Below, piece by piece: positions 34,781 through 41,961 of a stretch of DNA of 43,672 bases; positions within the stretch are counted from its first letter, which is position 1; each line of letters starts with the position of its first letter. The stretch comes from Solirubrobacter soli DSM 22325 (lineage in GTDB: Bacteria > Actinomycetota > Thermoleophilia > Solirubrobacterales > Solirubrobacteraceae). The translations under genes were made by a program, and so were the position numbers. The DNA lies in the NCBI RefSeq assembly GCF_000423665.1, contig NZ_AUIK01000010.1, positions 412,222 to 455,893 of the forward strand, read 5' to 3'. The notes under the pieces were generated by a model. The model saw only the letters and a program-made list of their open reading frames with translations, ran no database searches and was not told the DNA's origin.

Positions 34781-35052
34781 CGTGGATCGCCAAGCCGGGC
34801 GAGGAGGACGCCGTCGCGTCCGCCCTGGAGGCATTGGTGGAGCCGTCACGGGCCGAGGAGGGGGTGCTCGTGTACATCCCCAACCGAGACCCTGAGGATC
34901 CCACCAAGTTCTTCATCTACGAGCAGTACGTCGACGAGGCCGCCTACACCGCGCACACGGAGACCGACCACTTCAAGCAGTGGGGTTTCGGTGACGCGAT
35001 TCCACGACTGCTGGAGCGCAAGCGCGAGTTCTACGCGCCGATGGTGAACTGA
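34759..35052 (+). CDS. Antibiotic-biosynthesis-monooxygenase-fold (ABM) small protein
   Basis: A 97-residue dimeric alpha/beta-barrel protein: YTVAVTWIAKPGEEDAVASALEALVEPSRAEEGVLVY, FFIYEQYVDEAAYTAHTETDHFKQW with the conserved His, and a final FYAPMVN. ABM proteins are cofactor-free monooxygenases or small sensors of quinones and haem. It ends the hydroxylase operon and has a good SD (GAGGAAG). The start lies inside the XdhC gene. Its role in the pathway is unclear. Confidence 0.85.
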   Translation: MAYTVAVTWIAKPGEEDAVASALEALVEPSRAEEGVLVYIPNRDPEDPTKFFIYEQYVDEAAYTAHTETDHFKQWGFGDAIPRLLERKREFYAPMVN

Positions 35053-35053
35053 C

Positions 35054-35067
35054 CGAACGAACGTTCG
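35054..35067. promoter_or_regulatory. SOS-box-like palindrome CGAAC-GAAC-GTTCG
   Basis: The sequence matches the Gram-positive/actinobacterial LexA core CGAAC-N4-GTTCG exactly and begins 2 bp after the ABM stop codon. It could equally be a TetR-type operator; no LexA target is obvious downstream. Confidence 0.4.
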
Positions 35068-35074
35068 TCGGGCT

Positions 35075-35159
35075 GGAGGCCGAGCCTTTGGGCGAGGCCT
35101 CCAAGCGACCGCGAGGCCTCTGGCCGAGTCGGTCGCCGCGCCCGCAGAGTCGCGGGCGC
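35075..35159. other. Three consecutive stem-loops (structured RNA or composite terminator)
   Basis: Stem 1: 35075-35086 with 35091-35102, 7 bp plus 3 bp flanking a tandem G-A mismatch, loop TTTG. Stem 2: GCGACCG 35105-35111 with CGGTCGC 35130-35136, inner GGCC/GGCC, loop TCT. Stem 3: GCGCCCGC 35138-35145 with GCGGGCGC 35152-35159, loop AGAGTC. Together they fill most of the 136-bp gap. Confidence 0.5.
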
Positions 35160-35188
35160 CCGGCCGGACGGGTAATTTGCGTCATGCA

Positions 35189-35545
35189 ATGCCCAAGCGC
35201 GTGCTCGTCGTCGACGATCATCCAGCGGTCGCACTGGCGCTGAAGGTCTTCCTGCGTTCTGACGGGCGCTACGAGGTCGCGCAGAGCGCGAAGACCGCCG
35301 CGGAAGGCCTGGCAATGCTGGGCGACCAGGACGCGGTGCTGCTCGACCTCAACCTGCCGGACATGAGCGGGTACGAGCTGGTGCGCGCCTTCCGGGACGC
35401 CGGCCCGGACGCGAAGCTGATCCTGCACTCCGCCGCCGACGACACGCCCGAGGTGGACGCCGTGCGTCCGCTCGTGGACGCCGTGGCCGCCAAGAGCGGC
35501 TTCCTCGAGGTGTTGGCCGCTCTGGAGCGGTTAACCGGTGCATGA
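35189..35545 (+). CDS. Single-domain response regulator (CheY-like receiver)
   Basis: The 118-residue product is a lone receiver: acidic pocket VVDDHPAV, phospho-acceptor Asp in AVLLDLNLPDMSGYEL, LILHSAADD in place of the usual Thr/Ser strand, and the Lys in AAKSGF. No output domain is present. The ATG at 35189 follows a TAATTT (35173-35178) that could be a -10. The stop overlaps the histidine kinase start (ATGA), so the two form a pair: the kinase probably phosphorylates it, or it serves as a phosphate sink. Confidence 0.88.
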   Translation: MPKRVLVVDDHPAVALALKVFLRSDGRYEVAQSAKTAAEGLAMLGDQDAVLLDLNLPDMSGYELVRAFRDAGPDAKLILHSAADDTPEVDAVRPLVDAVAAKSGFLEVLAALERLTGA

Positions 35546-37758
35546 CACCTATGCTGCGTCGAGCGGTGACGGACGGTCAGACTCCCGGGGACGAGCGCGG
35601 ATGGCTGGCCGCTGCCTTCGCGAGCCTGCCTGACGCGGTCGTCGCGTCCGACTCCGAGAACCGGCTCCAGCTCGTCAACCAGGCGGCCGAGACGCTGCTC
35701 GGCGTCGAGGAACGCGCGGTCCTGGGGCGCAACTGCGTCGACACGATGATCGAGCCGGGCGCGCGCGGCGCCGCCCGTGCGTCCGTCGCCAAGGTCCTCG
35801 CGGGCGAGCTCGCCGGCGCCACGATCCCCACGCGGATGCTGCGCGGCGACGGGACGTCCTTCTCGGCCGAGGTCGTCATCTCGCCCCTGCGCGGGCCGGA
35901 CGGCGACGTGCAGGGCCACGTGGGGGTGGTCCGGGATGTGACCCGGCGGCTGGAGGCCGAGGGGGACATCGCGACGCTGCGCGCGATCGTCGACGCGGCC
36001 GAGGAGGCGATCGTCGGCGTCGATCGCAAGGGCGCGATCCTCTTCTTCAGCCCGTCGGCCGAACGGCTTTACGGCTGGCGCGCGGACGAGGTCATCGGCC
36101 AGCCGGTCACGATCCTCGTCTCCGACCCGGAGCGCCATCTGATCCCAGAGGTCCGTGAGACGCTGCTCGCGGGCGAGACAGTCCGCCGCGAAGGACTCGC
36201 GCGGCGCAAGGACGGCACCCACATCGAGGCCGAGCTCAACGCCAGCCCGATCATGGGCCCGGACGGCAAGATGCAGGGCACGGCGCTGATCGTGCTCGAC
36301 ATCTCCGCGCGCCGGCGTGCCCAGCGCGTGCTCGAGCGCTTCTTCCAGCACGCGCCCAACGTGATCGCCGTCAAGGACGCAGACGGCCGCTACGTCCTCT
36401 TCAGCTCGCGCGGCCGCGAGATCGTCCGCCGCCCGGACGAGGAGTTCGTCGGCAAGACGGACCGCGAGATCTGGGGCGACGCGTTCGCCGACAAGCTGGA
36501 GGAGCAGGACCAACGCGTGCTCCGCCAGAACCTGCCGCTCACGTTCGAGAACACGTGGGCCGCGCGCGACGGGGGACAGCTGAGCTTCGTCACGACCAAG
36601 TTCCCCCTGCCGGGCCCTGACGGGACACCGGAGGCGATCGGCGTCATCGCCGCCGACGTGACCGAGATCCGGCGTGCGGAGAACGACCGCATGCAGCTCG
36701 CGGCGCTCGTCCAGGCTGCGCCGGACGCGATCGTCGCCCGCGACCGCGAGGGCCGGGTCGCGACCTGGAACCCGGGCGCCGAGCAGATGTTCGGCTACAC
36801 GGCGAGCGAGGCGATCGGCCGCAGCTACGTCGACCTCGTCGTGCCCGCCGACGAGCGCGAGCGGGTCGCGGACATCGTCTCCAAGGTCGAGACCGGGCAG
36901 ACCCGCACCGGCCGTTCCTACCGGGTGCGCCGCGACGGGACCCGCTTCCCCGCGCAGATCTCGCTCGCGCCGCTGACGCTTCTGGACGGCAGCTGGCACG
37001 GCACGCTGGCGATGATCCGCGACATCACCGACCTGGTCCAGGCCGAGGAGGAGTTGCACGAGCGCGCCGAGGCGCTCGAGCGCTCCAACGCGGACCTCGA
37101 GCGCTTCGCCTACGCCGCCAGCCACGACCTGCAGGAGCCGCTGAACTCGATCCGGCTCAGCGCCGGCGCGGTGATCGAGGCCGCCAAGGAGCGCCTGGAC
37201 GCCGAGGAGCGCGAGCTGATGGCGCACATCGACGCCGCCGCCAGCCGGCTCAGCGGTCAGGTGCGCGGGCTGATGGAGGTCGCGCAGGTCGCGCTCGGGC
37301 GCGAGACGCCGGGTGAGCAGGTCGCGCTCGCGGTCGCGATCAAGGACGCGATCGACGCGCTCCGCGCCGCCGCGGTCGAGTGCGGCGCCGAGATCGAGGT
37401 CCAGGAGCCGATCCCGGACGTCGAGGTGCCGCGCACGGAGCTCTCCGCGGTGCTGCAGAACGTCATCTCCAACGCGATCAAGTACCGCCGCGACGGCGTC
37501 ACGCCGCGGATCGTGATCTGCGCCGAGAAGGGCGAGGCGATCATCGAGGTGCGCGTCGCCGACAACGGCCTCGGGCTCTCCGACGAGGAGCTCAACCGGA
37601 TCTTCGGGCTGTTCGAGCGCGGCGCCACCGACGTGCCGGGCACGGGCATGGGGCTGGCGACCGCGAGGCGCATGCTCGAGCGCCTCGGCGGCACGATCCT
37701 CGCCCGCTCCCCCGGCCGCGGCCAGGGGTCGGAGTTCACCGTCCTCGTCCCCCTGTGA
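35542..37758 (+). CDS. Multi-PAS sensor histidine kinase
   Basis: A soluble 738-residue kinase with no transmembrane helix. Four PAS domains follow one another (about 22-140, 145-265, 270-390 and 390-510), marked by DAVVASDSENRLQLVN, EAIVGVDRKGAILFFSPSAERLYGW, NVIAVKDADGRYVLF and DAIVARDREGRVATWNPGAEQMFGY. A short coiled coil leads to the H-box FAYAASHDLQEPLNSI (about 530). The ATPase domain has N-box NVISNAIKYR, DNGLGL, FGLFER and GTGMGLATARRML. The last 23 bp overlap a convergent response-regulator gene. The signal is probably cytoplasmic. Confidence 0.93.
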   Translation: MTPMLRRAVTDGQTPGDERGWLAAAFASLPDAVVASDSENRLQLVNQAAETLLGVEERAVLGRNCVDTMIEPGARGAARASVAKVLAGELAGATIPTRMLRGDGTSFSAEVVISPLRGPDGDVQGHVGVVRDVTRRLEAEGDIATLRAIVDAAEEAIVGVDRKGAILFFSPSAERLYGWRADEVIGQPVTILVSDPERHLIPEVRETLLAGETVRREGLARRKDGTHIEAELNASPIMGPDGKMQGTALIVLDISARRRAQRVLERFFQHAPNVIAVKDADGRYVLFSSRGREIVRRPDEEFVGKTDREIWGDAFADKLEEQDQRVLRQNLPLTFENTWAARDGGQLSFVTTKFPLPGPDGTPEAIGVIAADVTEIRRAENDRMQLAALVQAAPDAIVARDREGRVATWNPGAEQMFGYTASEAIGRSYVDLVVPADERERVADIVSKVETGQTRTGRSYRVRRDGTRFPAQISLAPLTLLDGSWHGTLAMIRDITDLVQAEEELHERAEALERSNADLERFAYAASHDLQEPLNSIRLSAGAVIEAAKERLDAEERELMAHIDAAASRLSGQVRGLMEVAQVALGRETPGEQVALAVAIKDAIDALRAAAVECGAEIEVQEPIPDVEVPRTELSAVLQNVISNAIKYRRDGVTPRIVICAEKGEAIIEVRVADNGLGLSDEELNRIFGLFERGATDVPGTGMGLATARRMLERLGGTILARSPGRGQGSEFTVLVPL

Positions 37759-38125
37759 CGGCGAGGTCCGCGGCGGCTTGGGCAGCGGCCTCGAAGCCGG
37801 CGCCCTTCTCCAGGTAGCGGTCCGCGCCGGCGGCGAGCGCCTCGTGCTCGGCCTCCAGGTCCGAGAAGACGAGGATCGCGCAGCCCGGCAGGTCCTGGCG
37901 CAGCAGGCCCGCGACCTCGAAGCCGTCCATGTGCGGCATCGACAGGTCGAGCACGACGACGTCCGGCGTGAGTTGGCGCGCCAGCACCACGGCTTCGGAC
38001 CCGTCGGCGGCCTCGCCGACGATCTCGAGGCCGGGATGCTGGCCGATCGCGCGCCGCAGCAGACGGCGCACGAGCTCGTGATCGTCGGCCAGCAGCACGC
38101 GGGCGGTGGAGAGCTCGGTGGACAT
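37736..38125 (-). CDS. Single-domain response regulator
   Basis: The 129-residue receiver has LLADDHELVRRLLRRAIG, phospho-Asp in VVVLDLSMPHMDGFEV, and the Lys of RYLEKGAGF; ILVFSD stands at the Ser/Thr strand. It resembles the receivers of NarL/FixJ proteins but ends after ~125 residues without a HTH. The 52-bp divergent gap to the degenerate kinase gene suggests common control. Confidence 0.88.
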   Translation of the reverse strand: MSTELSTARVLLADDHELVRRLLRRAIGQHPGLEIVGEAADGSEAVVLARQLTPDVVVLDLSMPHMDGFEVAGLLRQDLPGCAILVFSDLEAEHEALAAGADRYLEKGAGFEAAAQAAADLAVTGGRGR

Positions 38126-38177
38126 GCTTGCGGCGAGTATCTCTTGCTCAGGCGGTCGCGTGCTAGATGATCGGCCG

Positions 38178-39023
38178 ATGCGGGAGCTCGCAACGTCCGC
38201 GATGGAGCTGCGGTTCGACCTCGCCGGCCGCGCCGCGGTGCGGGTCGCCGGCGGTCCGGTGGCGCCGCGCCACGTGGAGCCGGTGCCGCCGCGGGCGCCG
38301 TGGGTGGCGCAGGCGCGCTGCGGCACGGCGACCGGCTGGCTGCTCGCGCACGAGACCCCGCCGGACCCCGAGGCCGTGCAGGAACGCCTGCAGCACGCGG
38401 TCGAGCGCGAGACCGCCCTGCGCCTGCAGGCCGCCGCACGGGCCGTGGGGCCGCTCGCGGCGGACCTGCTGGAGCGGCTCACGCACCGCCTGCGGACCGA
38501 TGTCACGACCTTGCAGGCCGTCGCCGACGGGGCGATCAAGGGCCTGTTCGAGCCCGAGGACCTCGCAGTGCTTCCGGGGGAGCTCGAGCGCAGCGCCCGC
38601 GAGTCGCTGCGACGGCTGAGCGGGGTGCGCGAGGTGATGGGCGTGCTCACGCCGGGGGCGCGGCTCGACGCCGAGCCGGTCCAGGAGACCCTGCGGGCCG
38701 AGCTCGAGGGTGCCGGCCGCGGCGCGACGATCGTCGGGCCGCCCGGCGAGGCTCCTCTGACGCTCATTCCCGGCCCGGGCTGGGCGGCCTGCGCCCGGAT
38801 GCTCGCCCGCGACCCGAGGCTCGAAATGTTCGTACTCGGACCTGACCCGGGTGGTTGGCTGCTGACAACGGGCGTTGACGGGATTGAAGTCGGCTGGACC
38901 GAACGGACCGCTGGAGAGCTCGTGCATGTGGGCCAAATCGTTGCTGCGGCAGGCGGTTCGGCGGTCGTGACCGAGCCGTTCGGGATCCGTTTGACCCTGC
39001 CCGCTGCACCGCCATCTGGATGA
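38178..39023 (+). CDS. Degenerate histidine-kinase-like protein
   Basis: I recognise only a weak kinase outline in this 281-residue protein. Residues about 80-160 form helices with LLERLTHRLRTDVTTLQAVADG, which resembles a HisKA H-box (HRLRTDVT versus HELRTPLT). The C-terminus VGQIVAAAGGSAVVTEPFGIRLTLP resembles the last strands of a HATPase domain. The N-box and the glycine-rich ATP motifs are absent, so it is unlikely to be an active kinase. It may be a histidine phosphotransfer or scaffold protein between the receiver genes on either side. I use the ATG at 38178; the ATG at 38202 (MELRFDLAG) is also possible. Confidence 0.6.
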   Translation: MRELATSAMELRFDLAGRAAVRVAGGPVAPRHVEPVPPRAPWVAQARCGTATGWLLAHETPPDPEAVQERLQHAVERETALRLQAAARAVGPLAADLLERLTHRLRTDVTTLQAVADGAIKGLFEPEDLAVLPGELERSARESLRRLSGVREVMGVLTPGARLDAEPVQETLRAELEGAGRGATIVGPPGEAPLTLIPGPGWAACARMLARDPRLEMFVLGPDPGGWLLTTGVDGIEVGWTERTAGELVHVGQIVAAAGGSAVVTEPFGIRLTLPAAPPSG

Positions 39024-39055
39024 TCGGAACCGCTGAGCGGTCAGGTCGGCTCGAC

Positions 39056-39084
39056 TAGCATTTCCGGGGGAGGCCTCCGTTTGA
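39056..39084 (+). promoter_or_regulatory. -10 element and SD of the LuxR-type regulator
   Basis: TAGCAT (39056-39061) fits a -10 and would give a ~16-nt leader. The SD GGGGGAGG (39066-39073) lies 10 bp before the ATG and overlaps the perfect palindrome GGAGGCCTCC (39069-39078). Confidence 0.45.
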
Positions 39085-39737
39085 TGTCCGCGCTCGCCGT
39101 ACCTGTCGTCTTGGTCGATGACCACCACATGGTGGTCCTGGGCCTCCGCACGCTGTTCCACAACCGCCCCGAGATCGACGTGGTGGCCTTCGCCCACGAC
39201 GCCGAGGAGGCGCTGGCCCGCGTGCGCGACCGCCACCCGCGGGTGGTCGTGCTCGACGTCGCGCTCGACGGGTCGACGATCGACGGCTTCGAGCTCTGCC
39301 GCCGGCTGCGGACCGAGCACGAGGGCGTCGAGGTCGTGTTCTACACCGGCGTCGACGAGCTCGGGCTCGCCGAGCGCGCGTTCGCCGCGGGTGCCCAGGG
39401 CGTCGTCTCCAAGGGCGACTCGGCCGCCGACCTGCTCAAGGCGGTGCTGCTCGCGTCACGCGGCCGCACCTACGCATCGCCCGCGTTCGCGGCGCGAGCC
39501 GACCATCGCGACTTCGAGGACCTCTCCCCCAAGCAGCTGGCGGCGCTGCGCCTGCTGGCCCAGGGGCTGGAGCGCAAGCAGATCGCCGAGCAGATGGGCG
39601 TCGGCGAGGAGACCGTGAAGTCGCATCTCTCCGAGGTCCGCCGCAAGCTCGGCGCGCGGACGAGCGCTCAGGCCGTCGCGATCGGCCTGATCAACTCGCT
39701 CTTCGAGTACGACTCAGAGCCGGCGGCCGCGTCCTAG
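39084..39737 (+). CDS. NarL/LuxR-family response regulator
   Basis: The 217-residue protein has a receiver (VVLVDDHHMVVLGLRTLF, phospho-Asp in VVVLDVALDG, Thr in VVFYTGVDE, Lys in GVVSKGDS) and a C-terminal LuxR HTH (LSPKQLAALRLLAQGLERKQIAEQMGVGEETVKSHLSEVRRKLG). It is the only DNA-binding output among the three regulators of the signalling island, so it is the likely transcription factor for the local kinase. Confidence 0.94.
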   Translation: MSALAVPVVLVDDHHMVVLGLRTLFHNRPEIDVVAFAHDAEEALARVRDRHPRVVVLDVALDGSTIDGFELCRRLRTEHEGVEVVFYTGVDELGLAERAFAAGAQGVVSKGDSAADLLKAVLLASRGRTYASPAFAARADHRDFEDLSPKQLAALRLLAQGLERKQIAEQMGVGEETVKSHLSEVRRKLGARTSAQAVAIGLINSLFEYDSEPAAAS

Positions 39738-39749
39738 GCGATCCTCGCG

Positions 39750-39766
39750 AGCGGGCTTCGCCCGCT
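39750..39766. terminator. Hairpin after the LuxR-type regulator gene
   Basis: A perfect 7-bp stem AGCGGGC/GCCCGCT with loop TTC lies 12 bp after the stop codon, between convergent genes. There is no T tract. A GC hairpin in this position fits a terminator. Confidence 0.6.
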
Positions 39767-39802
39767 GCTTCGGTCGCTTGGAGAATCGCTTCGCGGATGC
39801 TC

Positions 39803-40144
39803 CTAGCCGAACGCGGGCTGCAGCATCGTCGCCGCGCGGTGGCGGCGGTAGCTGTCGGCGACGACCTCGCGTACCGCGGCGTCGTAACGCTCGCCCGCCT
39901 CGGTCCAGGCGTGCACGGAGTCCGAGACCTCGTCGATCGCCTCGACGAAGATGTCGTTCGCCAGCGGCCCGTGGACCTCGAAGCCCTTGCCGGAGAGCGC
40001 GAACTCGCGGGTGTCCTCGCCTCGGGCCAGAGCACCGAGCATGTCCTCGAGCTCGGCGTCGAGCGAGATGTCGGCGGGTGAGGCGTCGACCGCACGCAGC
40101 AGCGCGGCGCAGAAGAACAGGAAGCGCAGGTTCTCGCGGGGCAT
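39803..40144 (-). CDS. Small conserved-looking protein of unknown function
   Basis: I do not recognise this 113-residue protein. It begins PRENLRFLFFCAALLRAVDASPADISLDAELEDMLG and ends YRRHRAATMLQPAFG; it is mainly helical and acidic, with no signal peptide and no cysteine pair. A strong SD (GGAGG, 7 bp before the ATG at 40144) and actinobacterial codon use support a real gene. It is convergent with the LuxR-type regulator and divergent from the secreted CAP gene. Confidence 0.65.
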   Translation of the reverse strand: MPRENLRFLFFCAALLRAVDASPADISLDAELEDMLGALARGEDTREFALSGKGFEVHGPLANDIFVEAIDEVSDSVHAWTEAGERYDAAVREVVADSYRRHRAATMLQPAFG

Positions 40145-40372
40145 TCGCGAACCTCCAACCGGGACCGAGGGACGGGGCAAGGAGAGGTATAAGCGCCCCG
40201 CGAACGCCGTGCGAACGCGCCCTCCCCCGCGCGGGGGTGGGCCGGGACGGGTTCCCCCATATGGGGAGGTGCGGCTTTGAGACCGGCAGCACGGGCTTGG
40301 CAGACTCCGCTCACGGCGGCTGCGTGGTCCCCGGCCGTCTGGTTCATCCGTCTTTCTGCCTCGGGTTGGTTC
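40145..40372. other. 228-bp divergent regulatory region with two C-N4-G palindromes
   Basis: A 14-bp palindrome CCCCCGCGCGGGGG (40224-40237) and a 12-bp palindrome CCCCATATGGGG (40255-40266) have centres 30 bp apart. The direct repeat GCGAACGC lies at 40200 and 40211. TATACC on the minus strand (40191-40186) may be the -10 of the small gene at 39803. Confidence 0.55.
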
Positions 40373-40909
40373 ATGTCTGTTGCCGTACGCCCGGTGGCCG
40401 GTCTCACGCTGGTCGCCGCTCTGCTCGCCTGCTCGCTCTTCACCGCGGCCCCGGCGAGAGCCGAGTCCTGCCCGGGAGCCGACGCGACAGGAGGAGGCGC
40501 GAGAGCCCGGACGGCCGCGGTTCTGTGTCTCACCGCCCAGGCGCGTCGCCGCGCCCACCGCACGGCGCTGCGGGGTGCCGACGCCTTGCGGCGCTCGGCG
40601 GCGCTGAAGGTCGACTCGATCGAGCAGTGCGGGACGTTCACGCACACGCCGTGCGGCCACAAGATGACGTCCCAGATGAGCCGCACCGGCTACGCGCGGG
40701 GGTGCTTCTCGGTGGGTGAGAACCTGGCGTGGGCGGACGTCGGGACGACGCCGCGCCAGGTGGTCCAGGCGTGGCTGGACTCACCCGGTCATCGGGCCAA
40801 CCTGCTCGACGCGCGCTTCCGCGACACCGGCGTGGCGAGCAAGGTGGTCACGCTCGCCGACGCCGGCCGCGTCGAGCTCTGGGTCCAGCACTTCGGGACC
40901 CGCTGCTGA
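40373..40909 (+). CDS. Secreted CAP-domain (SCP/PR-1-like) protein
   Basis: The 178-residue precursor starts MSVAVRPVAGLTLVAALLAC, a signal peptide that probably ends at APARA. The CAP domain follows: AAVLCLTAQARRRAHRTAL, FTHTPCGHKM, SVGENLAWADVG, VVQAWLDSPGHRANLLDARFRDTGV. The usual His of the first CAP helix is Asp here (KVDSIEQC). Six cysteines in the mature part could form disulfides. The function of bacterial CAP proteins is mostly unknown; they act outside the cell. An in-frame upstream extension to 40277 is open but has no signal-peptide logic. The gene abuts the convergent dioxygenase gene. Confidence 0.85.
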   Translation: MSVAVRPVAGLTLVAALLACSLFTAAPARAESCPGADATGGGARARTAAVLCLTAQARRRAHRTALRGADALRRSAALKVDSIEQCGTFTHTPCGHKMTSQMSRTGYARGCFSVGENLAWADVGTTPRQVVQAWLDSPGHRANLLDARFRDTGVASKVVTLADAGRVELWVQHFGTRC

Positions 40910-41884
40910 CTACGACTTCACGGTCTCGATCGTGTCGATCGGCTCCAGTTGGTCGATCTCGGAACGGCGGTCCTCCCAGTGCGGCGGGATGCACATGTGG
41001 GTGCCGAGCTCGTCCACGGACTCGTCGATCGTGAAGCCCGCCTCGGTCGAGTAGGCGAGCTCGAACAGCGCCCCGCCGGGGGTGCGCAGGTAGACGCTGA
41101 AGAAGTAGCCGCGGTCCTTGACGTCGGAGACGTCGGTGTAGCCGAGGCCGACGATGTAGTCCTTGACGGCGAGCTGATTGTCCGATGAGCCCACATCGAA
41201 GGCGTGGTGGTGGATGGTGCCCTCGCCGAAGCGCCACGTGCCCTGCGGGAGGTCCGGCTCCTCGACGAGCTCGAGCGTCCGGCCGTGGCCCGAGCCGGTC
41301 AGCCGGTACTGGTGGTGCGCGCCGTCGGAGGCGAGGTGCTCGGCGTTGAACGCGTTGCGCAGGAAGTCGTCCATCGGCTCGGGCTCGCGGACCGAGGTCG
41401 TCGTGCCCCAGGCGCCGCGGATCGCGTGCTCGGCGGGGACGTCGCCGCCGGCGTAGGGCTCGCGGGTGTCGTCGCGGGTCTCGAAGACCAGCTGGTACGG
41501 GATGCCGCAGGGGTGGGCGAACTCGAGCCGCTGGGTGCCGAAGCGCTCGACCTCGTTCGTGGCGATCCCGGCGGCCGACAGGCGGTCGCGCCAGTAGCCG
41601 ATCGACTCCTGCGGGGCGGCGACGTTGATCGACTTCGCCTGGTTGGTCCCGCGCTTGCCCATCCAGCCCGCTTGGCGGTAGGGGAAGCTCGTGAGGATCG
41701 TGCTCGCGTCGCCCACCCGGTTGGCGTAGTACAGGTGGTAGATCGGGATCTCGCCGTCGAAGAGCACCGTCTTCTTGACGCTCTTCAGGCCGAGGGTGCG
41801 GACGTGGAAGTCGTAGTCCTCCTGTGCGCCGCCGACGCAGAAGGTCAGGTGGTGGGTGCCTTCGATCGTTCCCGGGTTCGGCAT
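40910..41884 (-). CDS. Ring-cleaving dioxygenase, PcpA/LinE-like (VOC family)
   Basis: The 324-residue protein has two VOC modules. GTHHLTF puts a His at residue 11, as in PcpA (2,6-dichlorohydroquinone 1,2-dioxygenase); TIHHHAFDVG supplies the second His and ALFELAYST the Glu of the Fe(II) triad. Relatives cleave hydroquinones beside one hydroxyl group. The first module also contains YHLYYANRVGDASTILTSFPY. The SD GAGGAGGAG precedes the ATG at 41884. The gene seems to stand alone: the neighbours are surface proteins, and no maleylacetate reductase is near. Confidence 0.9.
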   Translation of the reverse strand: MPNPGTIEGTHHLTFCVGGAQEDYDFHVRTLGLKSVKKTVLFDGEIPIYHLYYANRVGDASTILTSFPYRQAGWMGKRGTNQAKSINVAAPQESIGYWRDRLSAAGIATNEVERFGTQRLEFAHPCGIPYQLVFETRDDTREPYAGGDVPAEHAIRGAWGTTTSVREPEPMDDFLRNAFNAEHLASDGAHHQYRLTGSGHGRTLELVEEPDLPQGTWRFGEGTIHHHAFDVGSSDNQLAVKDYIVGLGYTDVSDVKDRGYFFSVYLRTPGGALFELAYSTEAGFTIDESVDELGTHMCIPPHWEDRRSEIDQLEPIDTIETVKS

Positions 41885-41890
41885 GCGACT

Positions 41891-41946
41891 GCTCCTCCTC
41901 GATCGCAATTTGAGTCGAAATCTAATTATCGCGCCCGAGGAGGAGC
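41891..41946 (-). promoter_or_regulatory. Inverted repeat that can mask the dioxygenase ribosome-binding site
   Basis: Perfect 11-bp arms at 41891-41901 and 41936-41946; the proximal arm is the SD. The loop holds a possible -10 (TAGATT, 41924-41919) and the AT-rich near-palindrome ATTTGAGTCGAAAT (41908-41921), which resembles a MarR-type site. Confidence 0.5.
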
Positions 41947-41961
41947 CGTCGTGTCAGCTCA

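Noticed and set aside
35269..38439. A minus-strand open frame of over 1000 codons opposite the PAS kinase
   Set aside because: It is an antisense shadow caused by GC-rich codon use: composition is Arg/Leu/Ala/Gly-rich, there are no domains, and the plus-strand kinase has every expected motif.
40240..40372. A riboswitch upstream of the CAP gene, as c-di-AMP or c-di-GMP riboswitches precede some cell-wall genes
   Set aside because: I could not match the conserved cores of either class; only simple palindromes are visible.
40277..40372. A longer N-terminus for the CAP protein
   Set aside because: The extra 32 residues precede a complete signal peptide and would disrupt export; the ATG at 40373 fits better.
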